A DNA stretch of 50,042 bases from NCBI RefSeq assembly GCF_000222585.1, contig NZ_AFWE01000063.1:1-50042 (forward strand), given 5' to 3'. Positions 19,866 to 29,178 of this stretch are shown piece after piece; the first letter of the stretch is position 1, and the number at the start of each line of letters is the position of its first letter. Source of the stretch: Vibrio scophthalmi LMG 19158. GTDB lineage: Bacteria; Pseudomonadota; Gammaproteobacteria; Enterobacterales; Vibrionaceae. The notes below the pieces were generated by a model. The model was given only the letters and a program-made list of their open reading frames with translations. It did not search any database and had not been told where the DNA came from. A program made the translations under genes and the position numbers.

Positions 19866-21032
19866 TTAATGATCCTCCAGAATCACGTTAAAGGCTTGCT
19901 CTAAATCGTCAATCAGATCTTGTGGGTCTTCTAAGCCTACCGATAAACGCAATAATTGTTGTGATACGCCTGCTTCAGCCAGCGCGGCTTCACCCATCGC
20001 GCGGTGAGTCATTGAGGCTGGGTGACAAATCAAACTCTCTACACCGCCAAGAGATTCGGCGAGTGAGAAGAGTTGTAAAGCGCCAACGAAGGTTTTGAGC
20101 TGCTCAAAACTGCCTGCAAATTCAAAACTCAGCATCGAACCAAAGCCTGATTGTTGCTTGAGAGCAATTTCGTGACCAGGATGTTCCGGCAAGCTAGGGT
20201 GATAAATACGCTCAATCAGCGAGTGCTTTTTCAGATAGTCGAGAATCTGTGTTGCGCCTTCTTCATGGCTGCGCATACGTGCACCGAGTGTACGTATGCC
20301 ACGTAGAGTCATGTAGCTATCAAAAGGTGTGCCGGTTGCGCCAATACAGTTACCCCACCATGCAAGATCTTCTGCATGTTGCTCGGTTTTGGTGATCACC
20401 ACGCCGCCGATCACATCGGAGTGGCCATTAATAAATTTGGTAGTGGAGTGGATAACAAAGTCTGCGCCCAGTTCGAGAGGCTTTTGGTACACCGGTGTCA
20501 AAAAGGTATTGTCGACGGCAACCAAGGTATCTACTTGATGAGCTTGCTGGCACACTTGAGCAATATCGACCACGCGCACCAATGGGTTCGATGGTGTTTC
20601 AATCAGCAATAATTTTGGCTTTTGGGCTAAAGCTTCTGCGAGTGCTTGCGGATCGGACTGGTCGACAAACAGGACTTTAAAGTCGCCCTTTTGCGCGCGA
20701 GTATTAAACAGTCGGTAAGTGCCGCCATAACAATCGTGCGGAGCAACAATCAGATCATCAGGGCCAAGAAAGGTTGTCACCCACAAATTCAAAGCGGATG
20801 TACCACAGTTGGTTACTACCGCGCCTTTGCCGGATTCAAGCTCGAACAAAGTTTGTTCTAATAAACCGCGATTTGGATTACCAGAACGGGTATAATCGTA
20901 CTTAGGGACATCACCAAAAGCTGGGAAACCATAATTGGTCGACAGGTAGATCGGTGGAACTACCGCGTGGTGTTGGGTGTCGGACTCAATGCCAGTGCGA
21001 ACGGCGATAGTGGCTGGTTTGCGGGTGCTCAT
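19866..21032 (-). CDS. metB: cystathionine gamma-synthase
   Basis: PLP enzyme that joins O-succinylhomoserine and cysteine into cystathionine. 388 residues (E. coli 386). The PLP lysine is K199 in IHSTTKFINGHSD. YDYTRSGNPN (about 45-54) and the C-terminal SLAESLGGVESLICHPASMTH confirm the Cys/Met metabolism PLP family. First gene of metBL. The four-box MetJ operator lies between it and divergent metJ. Related enzymes (MetC, MetY) are possible, but the context and length favour MetB. Confidence 0.95.
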   Translation of the reverse strand: MSTRKPATIAVRTGIESDTQHHAVVPPIYLSTNYGFPAFGDVPKYDYTRSGNPNRGLLEQTLFELESGKGAVVTNCGTSALNLWVTTFLGPDDLIVAPHDCYGGTYRLFNTRAQKGDFKVLFVDQSDPQALAEALAQKPKLLLIETPSNPLVRVVDIAQVCQQAHQVDTLVAVDNTFLTPVYQKPLELGADFVIHSTTKFINGHSDVIGGVVITKTEQHAEDLAWWGNCIGATGTPFDSYMTLRGIRTLGARMRSHEEGATQILDYLKKHSLIERIYHPSLPEHPGHEIALKQQSGFGSMLSFEFAGSFEQLKTFVGALQLFSLAESLGGVESLICHPASMTHRAMGEAALAEAGVSQQLLRLSVGLEDPQDLIDDLEQAFNVILEDH

Positions 21033-21167
21033 ATGTGTTTCCTTCCGAACAATATTAACTTGTCAGTACGAATAGGTTGATCAGTTGGCAATGCTCTTTT
21101 TCCTCGAGTTATTGCTTGATACAACGCATTCACAATCCATTTACTCTACTTTACTTCTCATTTTTTG

Positions 21168-21199
21168 AGCCGTCAATACATCCAGACGTCTATATGTCT
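21168..21199. promoter_or_regulatory. MetJ operator between metB and metJ
   Basis: Four consecutive 8-mers, agccgtca, atacatcc, agacgtct (perfect consensus, 21184-21191) and atatgtct, in the metB-metJ divergent gap. This layout is that of E. coli metJ-metB, where MetJ represses both directions. Confidence 0.88.
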
Positions 21200-21273
21200 T
21201 TGCTTGTAGCCTTAAAAGCCGCTAAAATTACGGATAGCAAAATTTAAATCTAACTACAATGTGAAGGTGCGCA

Positions 21274-21591
21274 ATGGCAGACTGGAATGGCGAATACATA
21301 AGTCCATACGCTGAACATGGAAAGAAAAGCGAACAAGTAAAAAAAATTACCGTTTCAATTCCATTAAAAGTATTGAAGGTCTTAACTGATGAGCGTACTC
21401 GCCGTCAGATCAATAACCTACGCCATGCTACAAACAGTGAGCTACTTTGCGAGGCATTTTTGCATGCTTACACAGGTCAGCCGCTACCAACGGATGAAGA
21501 TTTAAGAAAAGATCGTCCAGATGATATTCCAACGGAAGCCAAGCAATTGATGACCGCGATGGGCATCGAGTTTGAAGCTTTTGATGACTAA
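21274..21591 (+). CDS. metJ: methionine repressor MetJ
   Basis: Ribbon-helix-helix repressor that binds met boxes with S-adenosylmethionine as corepressor. 105 residues, the same length as E. coli and nearly identical in the N-terminal half: the DNA-contacting beta strand [13 protein letters not shown] (about 23-35) and the helix [18 protein letters not shown]. It is divergent from metB and presumably autoregulated. Confidence 0.98.
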   Translation: MADWNGEYISPYAEHGKKSEQVKKITVSIPLKVLKVLTDERTRRQINNLRHATNSELLCEAFLHAYTGQPLPTDEDLRKDRPDDIPTEAKQLMTAMGIEFEAFDD

Positions 21592-21632
21592 TATTGATCT
21601 TGTTGGAGCGAGCACCATTCCAACCAGAAATA

Positions 21633-21663
21633 AAAAAACCGCAGTTTAACTGCGGTTTTTTGT
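21633..21663 (+). terminator. Rho-independent terminator after metJ
   Basis: Hairpin aaaaaaccgcagtt / aactgcggtttttt followed by more T residues, 42 bases after the metJ stop. Confidence 0.9.
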
Positions 21664-21681
21664 TTTTAGAGCCAAGCATTC

Positions 21682-21839
21682 TTCACTCTGTCATTCCTTA
21701 GAGCGCGTAGCGCGAGTAGGGAATCTTGTATTTCTGGAGTAAATCAGAGATCCCCAACTCGTTCGTCCCTCACTCTTGAGGATGATAAAAGTCAGGCAAT
21801 GACGGAAAAGTTAAACAAACAGTAGGACTCCACAAATCA
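21682..21839. repeat. Vibrio intergenic hairpin repeat, copy 1
   Basis: First of two direct copies of about 155 bases between metJ and the malic enzyme gene. The core holds agcgcgtagcgcgagtaggg and a later part (ccccaactcgttcgtccctc) that can fold back on it, while the outer ends (tgtcattcc / ggatgata) also pair roughly, so each copy can form a long hairpin. It resembles dispersed repeats I associate with Vibrio intergenic DNA. Confidence 0.75.
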
Positions 21840-21893
21840 GTAGAGAGGTGGGCCGAATATTCCCAAATCGGTCGTTCCTTTGCGTGTTCATTT

Positions 21894-22047
21894 TTCACTC
21901 CGTCATACCATAGAGCGCGTAGCGCGAGTAGGGAATCTTGCATTTCTGGAGTAAATCAGAGATCCCCACTCGTTCGTTCCTTACTCTTGAGGATGACAAA
22001 AGTAAAGTAACGATGAAAAAGTTAAACAAGCAGTCGCTTCACAAATC
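21894..22047. repeat. Vibrio intergenic hairpin repeat, copy 2
   Basis: Second copy, in the same orientation, 54 bases after copy 1. It is nearly identical through the core and the following aaaagttaaacaa segment up to cacaaatc, with a few substitutions and short indels. It ends just before the 3' end of the minus-strand malic enzyme gene. Confidence 0.75.
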
Positions 22048-22052
22048 CTCAA

Positions 22053-23327
22053 CTACGCCATATACCCTTCAGGCATTTCAATACGCGCGACACCCGAATC
22101 AACCGCCGCTTGAGCAACCGCTTTAGCCACGCGAGGCAGTAGGCGAGGGTCCATCGGTTTTGGAATGATGTAGCTTGAACTAAATTCCAAAGATTCGACA
22201 CCCGCCGCTTTCAGTACTTCAACCGGTACAGGTTCTTTCGCGAGTTGGCGAATCGCCTCAACCGCGGCTAATTTCATCTCATCGTTAATTTCACTGGCGC
22301 GTACATCTAAGGCACCGCGGAAAATAAATGGGAAACACAGTACGTTATTGACTTGGTTCGGGTAGTCACTACGGCCCGTACCCATGATTAAATCATCACG
22401 CACTTGATGAGCCAGTTCCGGTTTAATTTCCGGATCAGGGTTAGAGCAAGCAAAGACGATTGGCTTATCCGCCATCAGTTTTAGCGCTTCAGGCGGAAGT
22501 AGATTGGGGCCTGATACGCCAAGGAACAGATCGGCGCCTTCAATCACATCTTCTAACGTGCGTTTATCAGTGTTATTGGCAAACAGCTTTTTATACTCGT
22601 TCAAATCATCACGACGAGTGTGGATCACGCCTTTACGATCCAACATGTAGATCTTTTCGCGCATCGCACCACATTTGATCAGTAGCTCCATACACGCAAC
22701 CGCAGCCGCGCCAGCGCCCAAACAAACGATGGTCGCATCTTCGAGCTTTTTGCCCTGCAGTTCAACGGCGTTCAACATGCCCGCCGCGGTAACAATTGCC
22801 GTACCGTGCTGGTCATCATGGAAGACTGGCACATCACAACGTTCAATCAACTGCTTTTCAATTTCAAAACAGTCTGGCGCTTTAATGTCTTCCAAGTTGA
22901 TGCCACCAAAGGTATCGGCGATGTTTGCTACCGTATCAACAAACTCTTCAATAGTGCGGTGTTTGACTTCAATATCAATCGAATCTAAGCCAGCAAAGCG
23001 TTTGAAGAGCAGCGCTTTACCTTCCATAACAGGCTTTGATGCCAAAGGACCAAGATTACCTAAACCAAGAATTGCCGTGCCGTTTGAGATCACCGCGACC
23101 ATGTTGCCTTTTGCGGTGTACTTATAAACGTTATCTGGATTTTGCGCGATTTCACGCACAGGTTCAGCCACCCCAGGGCTATAGGCTAGGGCAAGATCTA
23201 AAGCCGTTTCCGCCGGTTTGGTGAGTTCAACTGCAATTTTACCCGCCGTTGGTAGGGCGTGATAATCCAAAGCTTGTTGGCGGAACTGTTCTTCAGCGGT
23301 TAACTCTTGGGATTGGTCATCTGACAT
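22053..23327 (-). CDS. malic enzyme (malate oxidoreductase, decarboxylating), short form
   Basis: Oxidative decarboxylation of malate to pyruvate with NAD(P). 424 residues, covering the malic N-terminal domain (AYSPGVAEPVREIA, about 48-61; KGKALLFKRFAG-like region) and the NAD-binding domain (VCLGAGAAAVACMELL). Metal and substrate residues are seen in EDIKAPDCFEIE and HDDQHGTAIV. It lacks the C-terminal phosphotransacetylase-like domain of E. coli MaeB (759), so it is the stand-alone type; I leave the symbol blank. It is a single gene between the hairpin repeats and rpmE. The cofactor preference is not certain from sequence. Confidence 0.92.
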   Translation of the reverse strand: MSDDQSQELTAEEQFRQQALDYHALPTAGKIAVELTKPAETALDLALAYSPGVAEPVREIAQNPDNVYKYTAKGNMVAVISNGTAILGLGNLGPLASKPVMEGKALLFKRFAGLDSIDIEVKHRTIEEFVDTVANIADTFGGINLEDIKAPDCFEIEKQLIERCDVPVFHDDQHGTAIVTAAGMLNAVELQGKKLEDATIVCLGAGAAAVACMELLIKCGAMREKIYMLDRKGVIHTRRDDLNEYKKLFANNTDKRTLEDVIEGADLFLGVSGPNLLPPEALKLMADKPIVFACSNPDPEIKPELAHQVRDDLIMGTGRSDYPNQVNNVLCFPFIFRGALDVRASEINDEMKLAAVEAIRQLAKEPVPVEVLKAAGVESLEFSSSYIIPKPMDPRLLPRVAKAVAQAAVDSGVARIEMPEGYMA

Positions 23328-23523
23328 AAGGCTAGGCTCTCTATTTTGTATTGATTCTTTTGTAGTAATTGTTAAGCAAAAGTTATTCTAGAGGAAGCAA
23401 GTCAAGCTGCATAGCGAGGATTGCGATTGATATTGCTATTGTAGGCCGATTGTTAGCTGATAAGACCAGATCGATCACAAAATGCTAAAGAGAGGGTGTG
23501 AAAAGAAGCAAATGAGAGGCAAT

Positions 23524-23551
23524 AAAAAAGGACGCCTAAGCGTCCTTTTTT
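23524..23551 (-). terminator. Rho-independent terminator of rpmE
   Basis: Stem aaaaaaggacgc / gcgtccttttt around a four-base centre. It lies 23 bases beyond the rpmE stop in the direction of rpmE transcription. Confidence 0.85.
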
Positions 23552-23573
23552 CAATTTAGTATCAAAGCAGAAA

Positions 23574-23792
23574 TTACTTCTTGCTTGATAGTGCACCGAA
23601 GCGCTTGTTGAAGCGATCAACACGGCCGCCTGTATCTACGATACGTTGCTTACCAGTGTAGAATGGGTGACATTTGTCACATACGTCTAGGTGGATAGAC
23701 TCTTTAGCTAGAGTTGAGTTGAACTCAAAAGAGTTACCGCAAGAACAAGTAGCGCTTACTGCTTTGTATTCTGGGTGGATACCAGCTTTCAT
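23574..23792 (-). CDS. rpmE: 50S ribosomal protein L31, zinc-binding type
   Basis: Large-subunit protein of 72 residues. The zinc-binding cysteines are present (CSCGN, about 16-18, and [12 protein letters not shown], about 37-40), so this is the C+ type used when zinc is plentiful, which is replaced by the C- paralogue under zinc starvation. Start MKAGIHPEY is typical. It is divergent from priA, as in many gammaproteobacteria. Confidence 0.97.
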   Translation of the reverse strand: MKAGIHPEYKAVSATCSCGNSFEFNSTLAKESIHLDVCDKCHPFYTGKQRIVDTGGRVDRFNKRFGALSSKK

Positions 23793-24110
23793 GGGAGAAC
23801 CTCAAATAGGCCGTGTCGCTATCCGAATCTAAGCCGGACACCACACGTGGTTAATAAAAAAATTTCGCTCTACCGCTTAATGAATAAATCACCGAGCCAT
23901 AGTGCTAAGGCGCAGTATAGTAATGAATCCTCGATTGAGGATCAACTGATTTACCCAAATAAACGCTACTTTTTTCACCAATGACGAGCAGTTTAACATC
24001 CATACTCTTATTTGCCCTGAACGGGTGTGCCTTGGGCTTAAAATAGAATCGCTGCGGGTTTTGCTTTAGACTGTTGAGCGTGTACTTCTAACTCATGCTG
24101 CTAAATCTAT
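23793..24110. other. rpmE-priA divergent intergenic region
   Basis: About 320 bases holding the two divergent promoters. The only structure I see is a short inverted repeat at 23927-23942 (atcctc-gatt-gaggat). No known operator was recognised. Confidence 0.4.
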
Positions 24111-26312
24111 ATGCGCCCAACTATTGCTCGAGTGGCCTTGCCCGTTCCACTGGATAAGCAATTCGATTACCTGATCCCTAGCCACCTATTTCCGATTATT
24201 GGTGGGCGTGTTGCTGTGCCATTTGGCCGCCAATCCTTAATTGGTATTGTCACTGAGTTAACCAATCAATCCCAGTTTACTCAAAGCCAACTCAAACCGA
24301 TTAAACAAGTGCTTGATCAGCAGTCCGTTTGGCCTGAATCGCTTTATCAGCTACTTAAATGGTGCAGTCAGTTTTATCAGCATCCACTGGGCGAAACCTT
24401 AGCTAATGCTATGCCGTCTGCACTGCGTAAAGGCAAAGCGGCGGATTTCTCGACGCTGGTGGAGTGGCAGTTAACGGAACAGGGCAAGAATCAGTTGATG
24501 CAAGGTCTTGGCCGAGCGGTAAAGCAAGAGCAAGCCATGCGTGCTTTGCAATATGGCGCGGTCTCTCATCAGCAACTGCTTGATCAAGATATCAACAGTA
24601 CGGTACTGAAAAACTTGCTGGAAAAAGGTTGGGTTGAGTCGATTGAGAAAAAACCGACCATTCACGCTTGGCCGCGTGAGATTGAAGCGCAAGTTGATAA
24701 ACCGAAATTAAACCAAGAGCAGGCGGTCGCGATCGCCACCGTAAATAGTTCAGATGGTTTTGCTTGTTACCTATTAGAAGGGGTGACGGGGTCGGGGAAA
24801 ACCGAGGTTTATCTCAACCTGATCAAGCCAGTACTCGAAGCGGGTAAACAAGCCTTGGTTTTAGTGCCTGAGATAGGTTTAACACCACAAACCATCAACC
24901 GTTTTCGTAAGCGTTTTAATGTGCCCGTTGAAGTTATCCATTCTGGCTTGAATGAAACTGAGCGCCTGAATGCGTGGTTGTCGGCACGTGACAAAGCGGC
25001 GGGGATTGTGATTGGTACGCGCTCGGCGCTGCTAACGCCGTTTGCCGATCTCGGCATTATTATTGTCGATGAAGAGCATGACTCTTCTTATAAACAGCAA
25101 GATAGCCTACGTTACCATGCGCGCGATGTAGCGGTAATGCGTGCCAACAAAGCGCAGATTCCGATTGTCTTGGGTTCAGCAACGCCGGCATTAGAAACCT
25201 TACATAATGCCTTGACGGGTAAGTACCACTATTTGCAATTAACCCAACGTGCTGGCAGTGCGAAACCGACCACCAATAAAGTGTTGGATGTGAAAGGACT
25301 GTATTTGGAAAGTGGCTTATCGGCGCCGTTGATTGCAGAGATGCGTAAGCACCTTTCAGCCGGGAATCAGGTGATGTTGTTTCTTAACCGTCGCGGTTTT
25401 TCTCCTGCCTTGATGTGTCATGAATGTGGTTGGATTGCAGAATGTAAACGTTGTGATGCTTATTACACCTACCACCAATACAGTAACGAGATCCGCTGTC
25501 ACCATTGTGGGGCGCAACAACCGATTATTCATCAGTGTCAGGGTTGTGGCTCGACCAATTTGGTGACGGTTGGGGTAGGGACTGAGCAGCTGGAAGGGCA
25601 GCTCAGCCAACTGTTTCCAGAATACAAAGCGATTCGTATTGATCGCGACAGCACTCGGCGTAAAGGCAGCTTAGAAAGTGCCTTGACCGCGATTCGTAAA
25701 GGTGAGTATCAAATTTTGATTGGTACGCAAATGCTCGCCAAAGGTCACCATTTCCCCGATGTCACTTTGGTCGCATTGCTTGATGTGGATGGTTCACTGT
25801 ACAGTAGTGACTTTCGTGCATCAGAGCGTTTGGCACAATTGTTTATTCAGGTTGCGGGTCGAGCTGGGCGAGCCAGCAAGCCCGGTGAGGTAATTTTACA
25901 AACCCATCACCCTGAGCATACTTTGCTTCAAGCGCTGTTGAATCAAAGCTATGGGCATTTTGCTCAAACCGCATTGCAAGAGCGAAAGATGGCAATGTTA
26001 CCGCCTTATACCTATTTAACCTTGTTACGCGCTGAAGCCAATAACAGTCAGGTAGTGGAGTCGTTTTTAAGGCAGGTTCGCTATACCTTGGAAGCACATC
26101 CTTTATTTGATGAGACTTGCCAAGTACTAGGGCCCACGCCTGCGCCATTGGCCAAGAAAGCGGGTAAGTATCGCTGGCAACTGTTATTGCAGACACAAAC
26201 GCGGCCATTAATGCAGCGACTATTGATGAGTGCCAAACCGGCTATTGAGTTGTTGCCTGATAGCAAAAAAGTACGTTGGTCGCTAGATATAGAACCGCAA
26301 GATTTAAGCTAG
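24111..26312 (+). CDS. priA: primosomal protein N' (replication restart helicase PriA)
   Basis: Superfamily 2 3'-5' helicase that reloads the replisome on stalled forks. 733 residues (E. coli 732). The N-terminal DNA-binding domain is present, then Walker A GVTGSGKT (about 224-231) and the DEEH box (about 319-322). The zinc module has eight cysteines between CHECGW and CQGCGS (about 436-485), followed by motifs IGTQMLAKG and QVAGRAGR. All are intact. A single gene on the plus strand before cytR. Confidence 0.97.
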   Translation: MRPTIARVALPVPLDKQFDYLIPSHLFPIIGGRVAVPFGRQSLIGIVTELTNQSQFTQSQLKPIKQVLDQQSVWPESLYQLLKWCSQFYQHPLGETLANAMPSALRKGKAADFSTLVEWQLTEQGKNQLMQGLGRAVKQEQAMRALQYGAVSHQQLLDQDINSTVLKNLLEKGWVESIEKKPTIHAWPREIEAQVDKPKLNQEQAVAIATVNSSDGFACYLLEGVTGSGKTEVYLNLIKPVLEAGKQALVLVPEIGLTPQTINRFRKRFNVPVEVIHSGLNETERLNAWLSARDKAAGIVIGTRSALLTPFADLGIIIVDEEHDSSYKQQDSLRYHARDVAVMRANKAQIPIVLGSATPALETLHNALTGKYHYLQLTQRAGSAKPTTNKVLDVKGLYLESGLSAPLIAEMRKHLSAGNQVMLFLNRRGFSPALMCHECGWIAECKRCDAYYTYHQYSNEIRCHHCGAQQPIIHQCQGCGSTNLVTVGVGTEQLEGQLSQLFPEYKAIRIDRDSTRRKGSLESALTAIRKGEYQILIGTQMLAKGHHFPDVTLVALLDVDGSLYSSDFRASERLAQLFIQVAGRAGRASKPGEVILQTHHPEHTLLQALLNQSYGHFAQTALQERKMAMLPPYTYLTLLRAEANNSQVVESFLRQVRYTLEAHPLFDETCQVLGPTPAPLAKKAGKYRWQLLLQTQTRPLMQRLLMSAKPAIELLPDSKKVRWSLDIEPQDLS

Positions 26313-26599
26313 CGTTCAGTTTACAATGTCACGTACGTTGAATGAGAACGTAATTTTGTGACGTAAATCTCTATCTCGGGTTGGGTTTTGTTAAATCTCC
26401 CGTAACTTTATAGCGTGAAATAAATAAACTAGTAGCTGACGCTTTACGCACCTTAGTGAATAACGAGGTAATCGATTGCGCATCGTCAGTGAGAAATGAT
26501 AAATAAGTCAAAGAATGAGTTTGAACTCATCGAGATTTTCATACGGTTTAGGTGGCCAAGGCGCTACCGCCAAAGGAACTAACTAAGAGGGTTACATTT
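26313..26599. promoter_or_regulatory. priA-cytR intergenic region with possible CRP half-site
   Basis: 287 bases. One candidate, TGTGA at about 26356-26360 followed after six bases by TCTCT, matches only half of a CRP site. CytR promoters are CRP-linked in other bacteria, so this is a weak suggestion only. AGAGG precedes the cytR ATG by about 9 bases. Confidence 0.25.
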
Positions 26600-27606
26600 A
26601 TGGCGACAATGAAGGATGTTGCCCAGCTCGCGGGAGTTTCAACAGCGACAGTATCGAGGGCGCTGATGAATCCTGAAAAAGTCTCTTCTGCCACGCGTAA
26701 GCGCGTTGAAGACGCTGTGTTAGAAGCTGGCTATTCCCCAAATTCTTTAGCGCGTAATTTACGCCGCAACGAATCGAAAACGATCATCGCGATCATTCCT
26801 GATATCTGCGATCCTTATTACACGGAGATCATTCGTGGTATTGAAGATGCAGCCATGGAGCATGGTTATATTGTTCTGTTAGGTGATAGCGGTCAGCAGA
26901 AAGACGTGAAAATTCCTTTGTGAATTTAGTCTTTACTAAGCAAGCTGACGGCATGCTGCTGCTTGGTACTGATCTACCGTTTGATGTCAGCAAGCCTGAG
27001 CAAAAAAACCTACCGCCAATGGTCATGGCGTGTGAGTTTGCCCCTGAGCTTGAACTACCAACAGTTCACATTGATAACCTGACCTCTGCGTTTGAAGTGG
27101 TCAACTATCTTACTCAGCTTGGTCATAAGCGCATCGCACAAATTTCCGGGCCAGAAACGGCGACTCTGTGTCAATTCCGTCAGCAAGGCTATCAACAAGC
27201 ATTGCGCCGCGCGGGCATTACCATGAACCCGACTTACAGCACATTTGGTGAGTTCACTTTTGAGGCGGGTGCCAAAGCGGTCAGACAATTACTAGCGCTG
27301 CCTGAGCCACCGACGGCGATTTTCTGTCATAACGATGCGATGGCGATTGGTGCGATCCAAGAAGCAAAACGTCTTGGTTTACGAGTGCCACAAGATTTAT
27401 CGGTAGTGGGTTTTGATGACATTCAGTTCGCTCAATATTGCGATCCACCGCTGACCACCATCTCACAGCCTCGTTATGAGATTGGCCGTCAAGCCATGCT
27501 GATGATGCTAGAGTTGCTGCGTGGCCATGATGTCCGTGCGGGTTCACGTCTATTAGAAACGCAATTAGTGGTACGTAAGAGTGCGGCGCCACCAAGAGCT
27601 CTCTAA
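26600..27606 (+). pseudogene. cytR: LacI-family nucleoside repressor CytR, split by a one-base frameshift
   Basis: CytR represses nucleoside uptake and catabolism with CRP and, in V. cholerae, also affects competence and biofilm. The N-terminal part (ATG 26600, MATMKDVAQLAGVSTATVSR; LacI HTH about 3-50) stops at 26923 after QQKDVKIPL. The rest (from 26920; QADGMLLLGTDLPF, CEFAPELELPTVHIDN, RYEIGRQAM) is a complete ligand-binding domain in the next frame. Adding one A in the run 26900-26902 restores QQKRREN...FVNLVFTK and a product of about 335 residues, close to E. coli CytR (341). So one base is missing, by true mutation or sequencing error. As written, the DNA-binding fragment lacks the dimerisation and cytidine-binding domain. 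Confidence 0.9.
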
Positions 27607-27648
27607 TACTGATAATCTCTTGCTTGATTCATTATTTGCTTGAGCTAG

Positions 27649-27677
27649 AAACGACGCCAATGTGAGCGTCGTTTTTT
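27649..27677 (+). terminator. Rho-independent terminator after cytR
   Basis: Stem aacgacgc / gcgtcgtt with an 8-base loop followed by a T run. Confidence 0.85.
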
Positions 27678-27831
27678 ATTGCTTATGTTGCTTCTTTCGG
27701 GCTTGAGTCAGGCCAATGTTATCTTGTGTCAGAATTTTATTGTTTACTCCACACTAACCAAGGCAATGCATTGTTATCCCATAGCAATCTAGATAACATA
27801 TCAACAGAGATAATTGATTTGATGTACTACT

Positions 27832-28368
27832 GTGGCAAATAGAGATTATGTGAAGCGCGGGGCGAGTAAAAAGCCTGCGAAAAAGAAAGCAGCACCCAAG
27901 CGCAAACCATGGCGCAGTGGGCTTTTGGCATTGCTCGTTGTAGGTATCTTTGGCTTTGGTTTGTATTCTTTAAGCCAAGATCCAGAGCCGCCAGCACCGG
28001 TAGTACAAGCGCCGGTGAAAGCGAAACCTAAGCCAGAAAAAGCCTTGCCGCCGCCACCTGAAGAGCAGTGGGATTACGTTGATAGCTTGCCAAGCCGTGA
28101 AGTGGAAGTTAAGGCCAAAGAGCAGGTGATTTCTGATATCCCTTACATCATGCAATGTGGCGCTTACAAAACCGCAGCGCAAGCGGATGCTCGTAAATTG
28201 GATATCGCTTTCCAAGGCATTAAAAGTAAGATTCGCAAGAAAGAAGGCAGCTCTTGGTACCGTGTAGTACTTGGCCCCTACAAGCTTAAGCGTGATGCCG
28301 AGCGAGATAAGCACAAATTGCAACGTGCCAAAATTGAGCCATGCGCAATTTGGAAAGATACCGAGTAG
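27832..28368 (+). CDS. ftsN: cell division protein FtsN
   Basis: Late divisome protein that triggers septal peptidoglycan synthesis. 178 residues, shorter than E. coli FtsN (319) but normal for vibrios as I recall. It has a basic cytoplasmic N-terminus with the MANRDYVKRG motif that contacts FtsA, TM about 29-48, a short proline-rich periplasmic linker (about 50-77), and a SPOR domain (about 103-178) that binds denuded glycan at the septum. The start is GTG 27832. It usually sits next to hslVU; here an RfaH-like gene lies between. Confidence 0.93.
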   Translation: MANRDYVKRGASKKPAKKKAAPKRKPWRSGLLALLVVGIFGFGLYSLSQDPEPPAPVVQAPVKAKPKPEKALPPPPEEQWDYVDSLPSREVEVKAKEQVISDIPYIMQCGAYKTAAQADARKLDIAFQGIKSKIRKKEGSSWYRVVLGPYKLKRDAERDKHKLQRAKIEPCAIWKDTE

Positions 28369-28403
28369 TTAACTCTAGTTATGCTCAAATACTTTGTGTG
28401 TTA

Positions 28404-28433
28404 AGCCAGTCGTATCGTGCGGCTGGTTTTTTT
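28404..28433 (+). terminator. Rho-independent terminator after ftsN
   Basis: Nine-pair stem with two G-T pairs (agccagtcg / cggctggtt) followed by seven T residues. Confidence 0.75.
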
Positions 28434-28561
28434 ATGGCAGGCCATTTAGAAATGCATGCTGTGAAAAATCAGGTCGCTATTTTTATGATAAAATTATCGA
28501 ATGGTAGTTAAGAGGTTGGTGATTATTAAATGAAAAACACCAGCTCAGTAGGTCTGAATTA

Positions 28562-29104
28562 ATGTCGAATGTTGAGAAAGTTACATCATCGGTAAAGAGT
28601 GATGAGAAAAGTTGGTACCTTGTAAGGTGCAAATCAAAGCAAGAGTTACGTGCCAAGCTAAATTTGACTAATCAATCCATTACAGCATATTACCCGACAG
28701 TCGATGTGTTAAAAGAGGTTCGTGGAAAAAGACAGCTAAAAGAAGAAGCGTTGTTCCCTGGGTATATTTTTGTACATTTAGACATCACCTCTATCCTAGC
28801 ATCAAAAGTCAATAACACGTTTGGCGTGTATGGTTTTGTTAAGTTCTCTGGTAGCCCTCAACTGGTACCTAATGAGCTAATTAAGGCATTTGAAACGATA
28901 GAAAAACAAACTATCGATTTAACGCTGAAAAGTGGTGACGAGGTGATGATTACAGGTGGTAATTATGAACATATGACAGCAATATTTTTAGCCGAAGAAA
29001 GCGAGCAACGGAGTATATTGTTGATTGAGCTACTCAATCAGAAAGTTCAATTGAGTGTTGATAACATTTACATTGCTCCTAGAGTAAAGCCAATAAAAAA
29101 ATAG
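28562..29104 (+). CDS. RfaH-like transcription antiterminator (NusG paralogue)
   Basis: Specialised NusG-family factor; RfaH binds RNA polymerase paused at ops sites and lets long operons for LPS, capsule or other surface products be read through. 180 residues: an NGN domain about 17-120 (WYLVRCKSKQELRAK, then VRGKRQLKEEALFPGYIFVHLD, then NNTFGVYGFVKFSG) and a KOW-type C-terminal domain about 125-175 (GDEVMITGGNYEHM ... ILLIELLNQKVQLSVDN). The match to RfaH is better than to NusG. It has its own start ATG 28562 and is AT-richer than its neighbours. It stands alone between ftsN (with terminator) and hslV (with its own heat-shock-like promoter), so it is an inserted single-gene unit. No ops element was found near the polysaccharide genes in this window. 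Confidence 0.85.
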   Translation: MSNVEKVTSSVKSDEKSWYLVRCKSKQELRAKLNLTNQSITAYYPTVDVLKEVRGKRQLKEEALFPGYIFVHLDITSILASKVNNTFGVYGFVKFSGSPQLVPNELIKAFETIEKQTIDLTLKSGDEVMITGGNYEHMTAIFLAEESEQRSILLIELLNQKVQLSVDNIYIAPRVKPIKK

Positions 29105-29149
29105 CGTTCATACATGCTAGTTCCCTCATAGTTCTAAAGCTTTAATACT

Positions 29150-29178
29150 CTTGAATTCCCATGTTCTTGTCCGCATAT
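29150..29178 (+). promoter_or_regulatory. sigma-32-like promoter of hslVU
   Basis: CTTGAAT at 29150-29156 and CGCATAT at 29172-29178, separated by 15 bases, resembling the sigma-32 consensus. It lies 40 bases before the hslV start, which fits heat-shock control of HslVU. Confidence 0.55.

Noticed and set aside
21168-21199. Evenly spaced 8-mers resembling a tiny repeat array
   Set aside because: They are MetJ boxes in the expected metB-metJ gap; there is no CRISPR repeat-spacer structure.
26920-27606. Second half of cytR as an independent gene starting at GTG 26920
   Set aside because: It begins mid-domain, has no ribosome binding site of its own, and one added base joins it to the HTH half.
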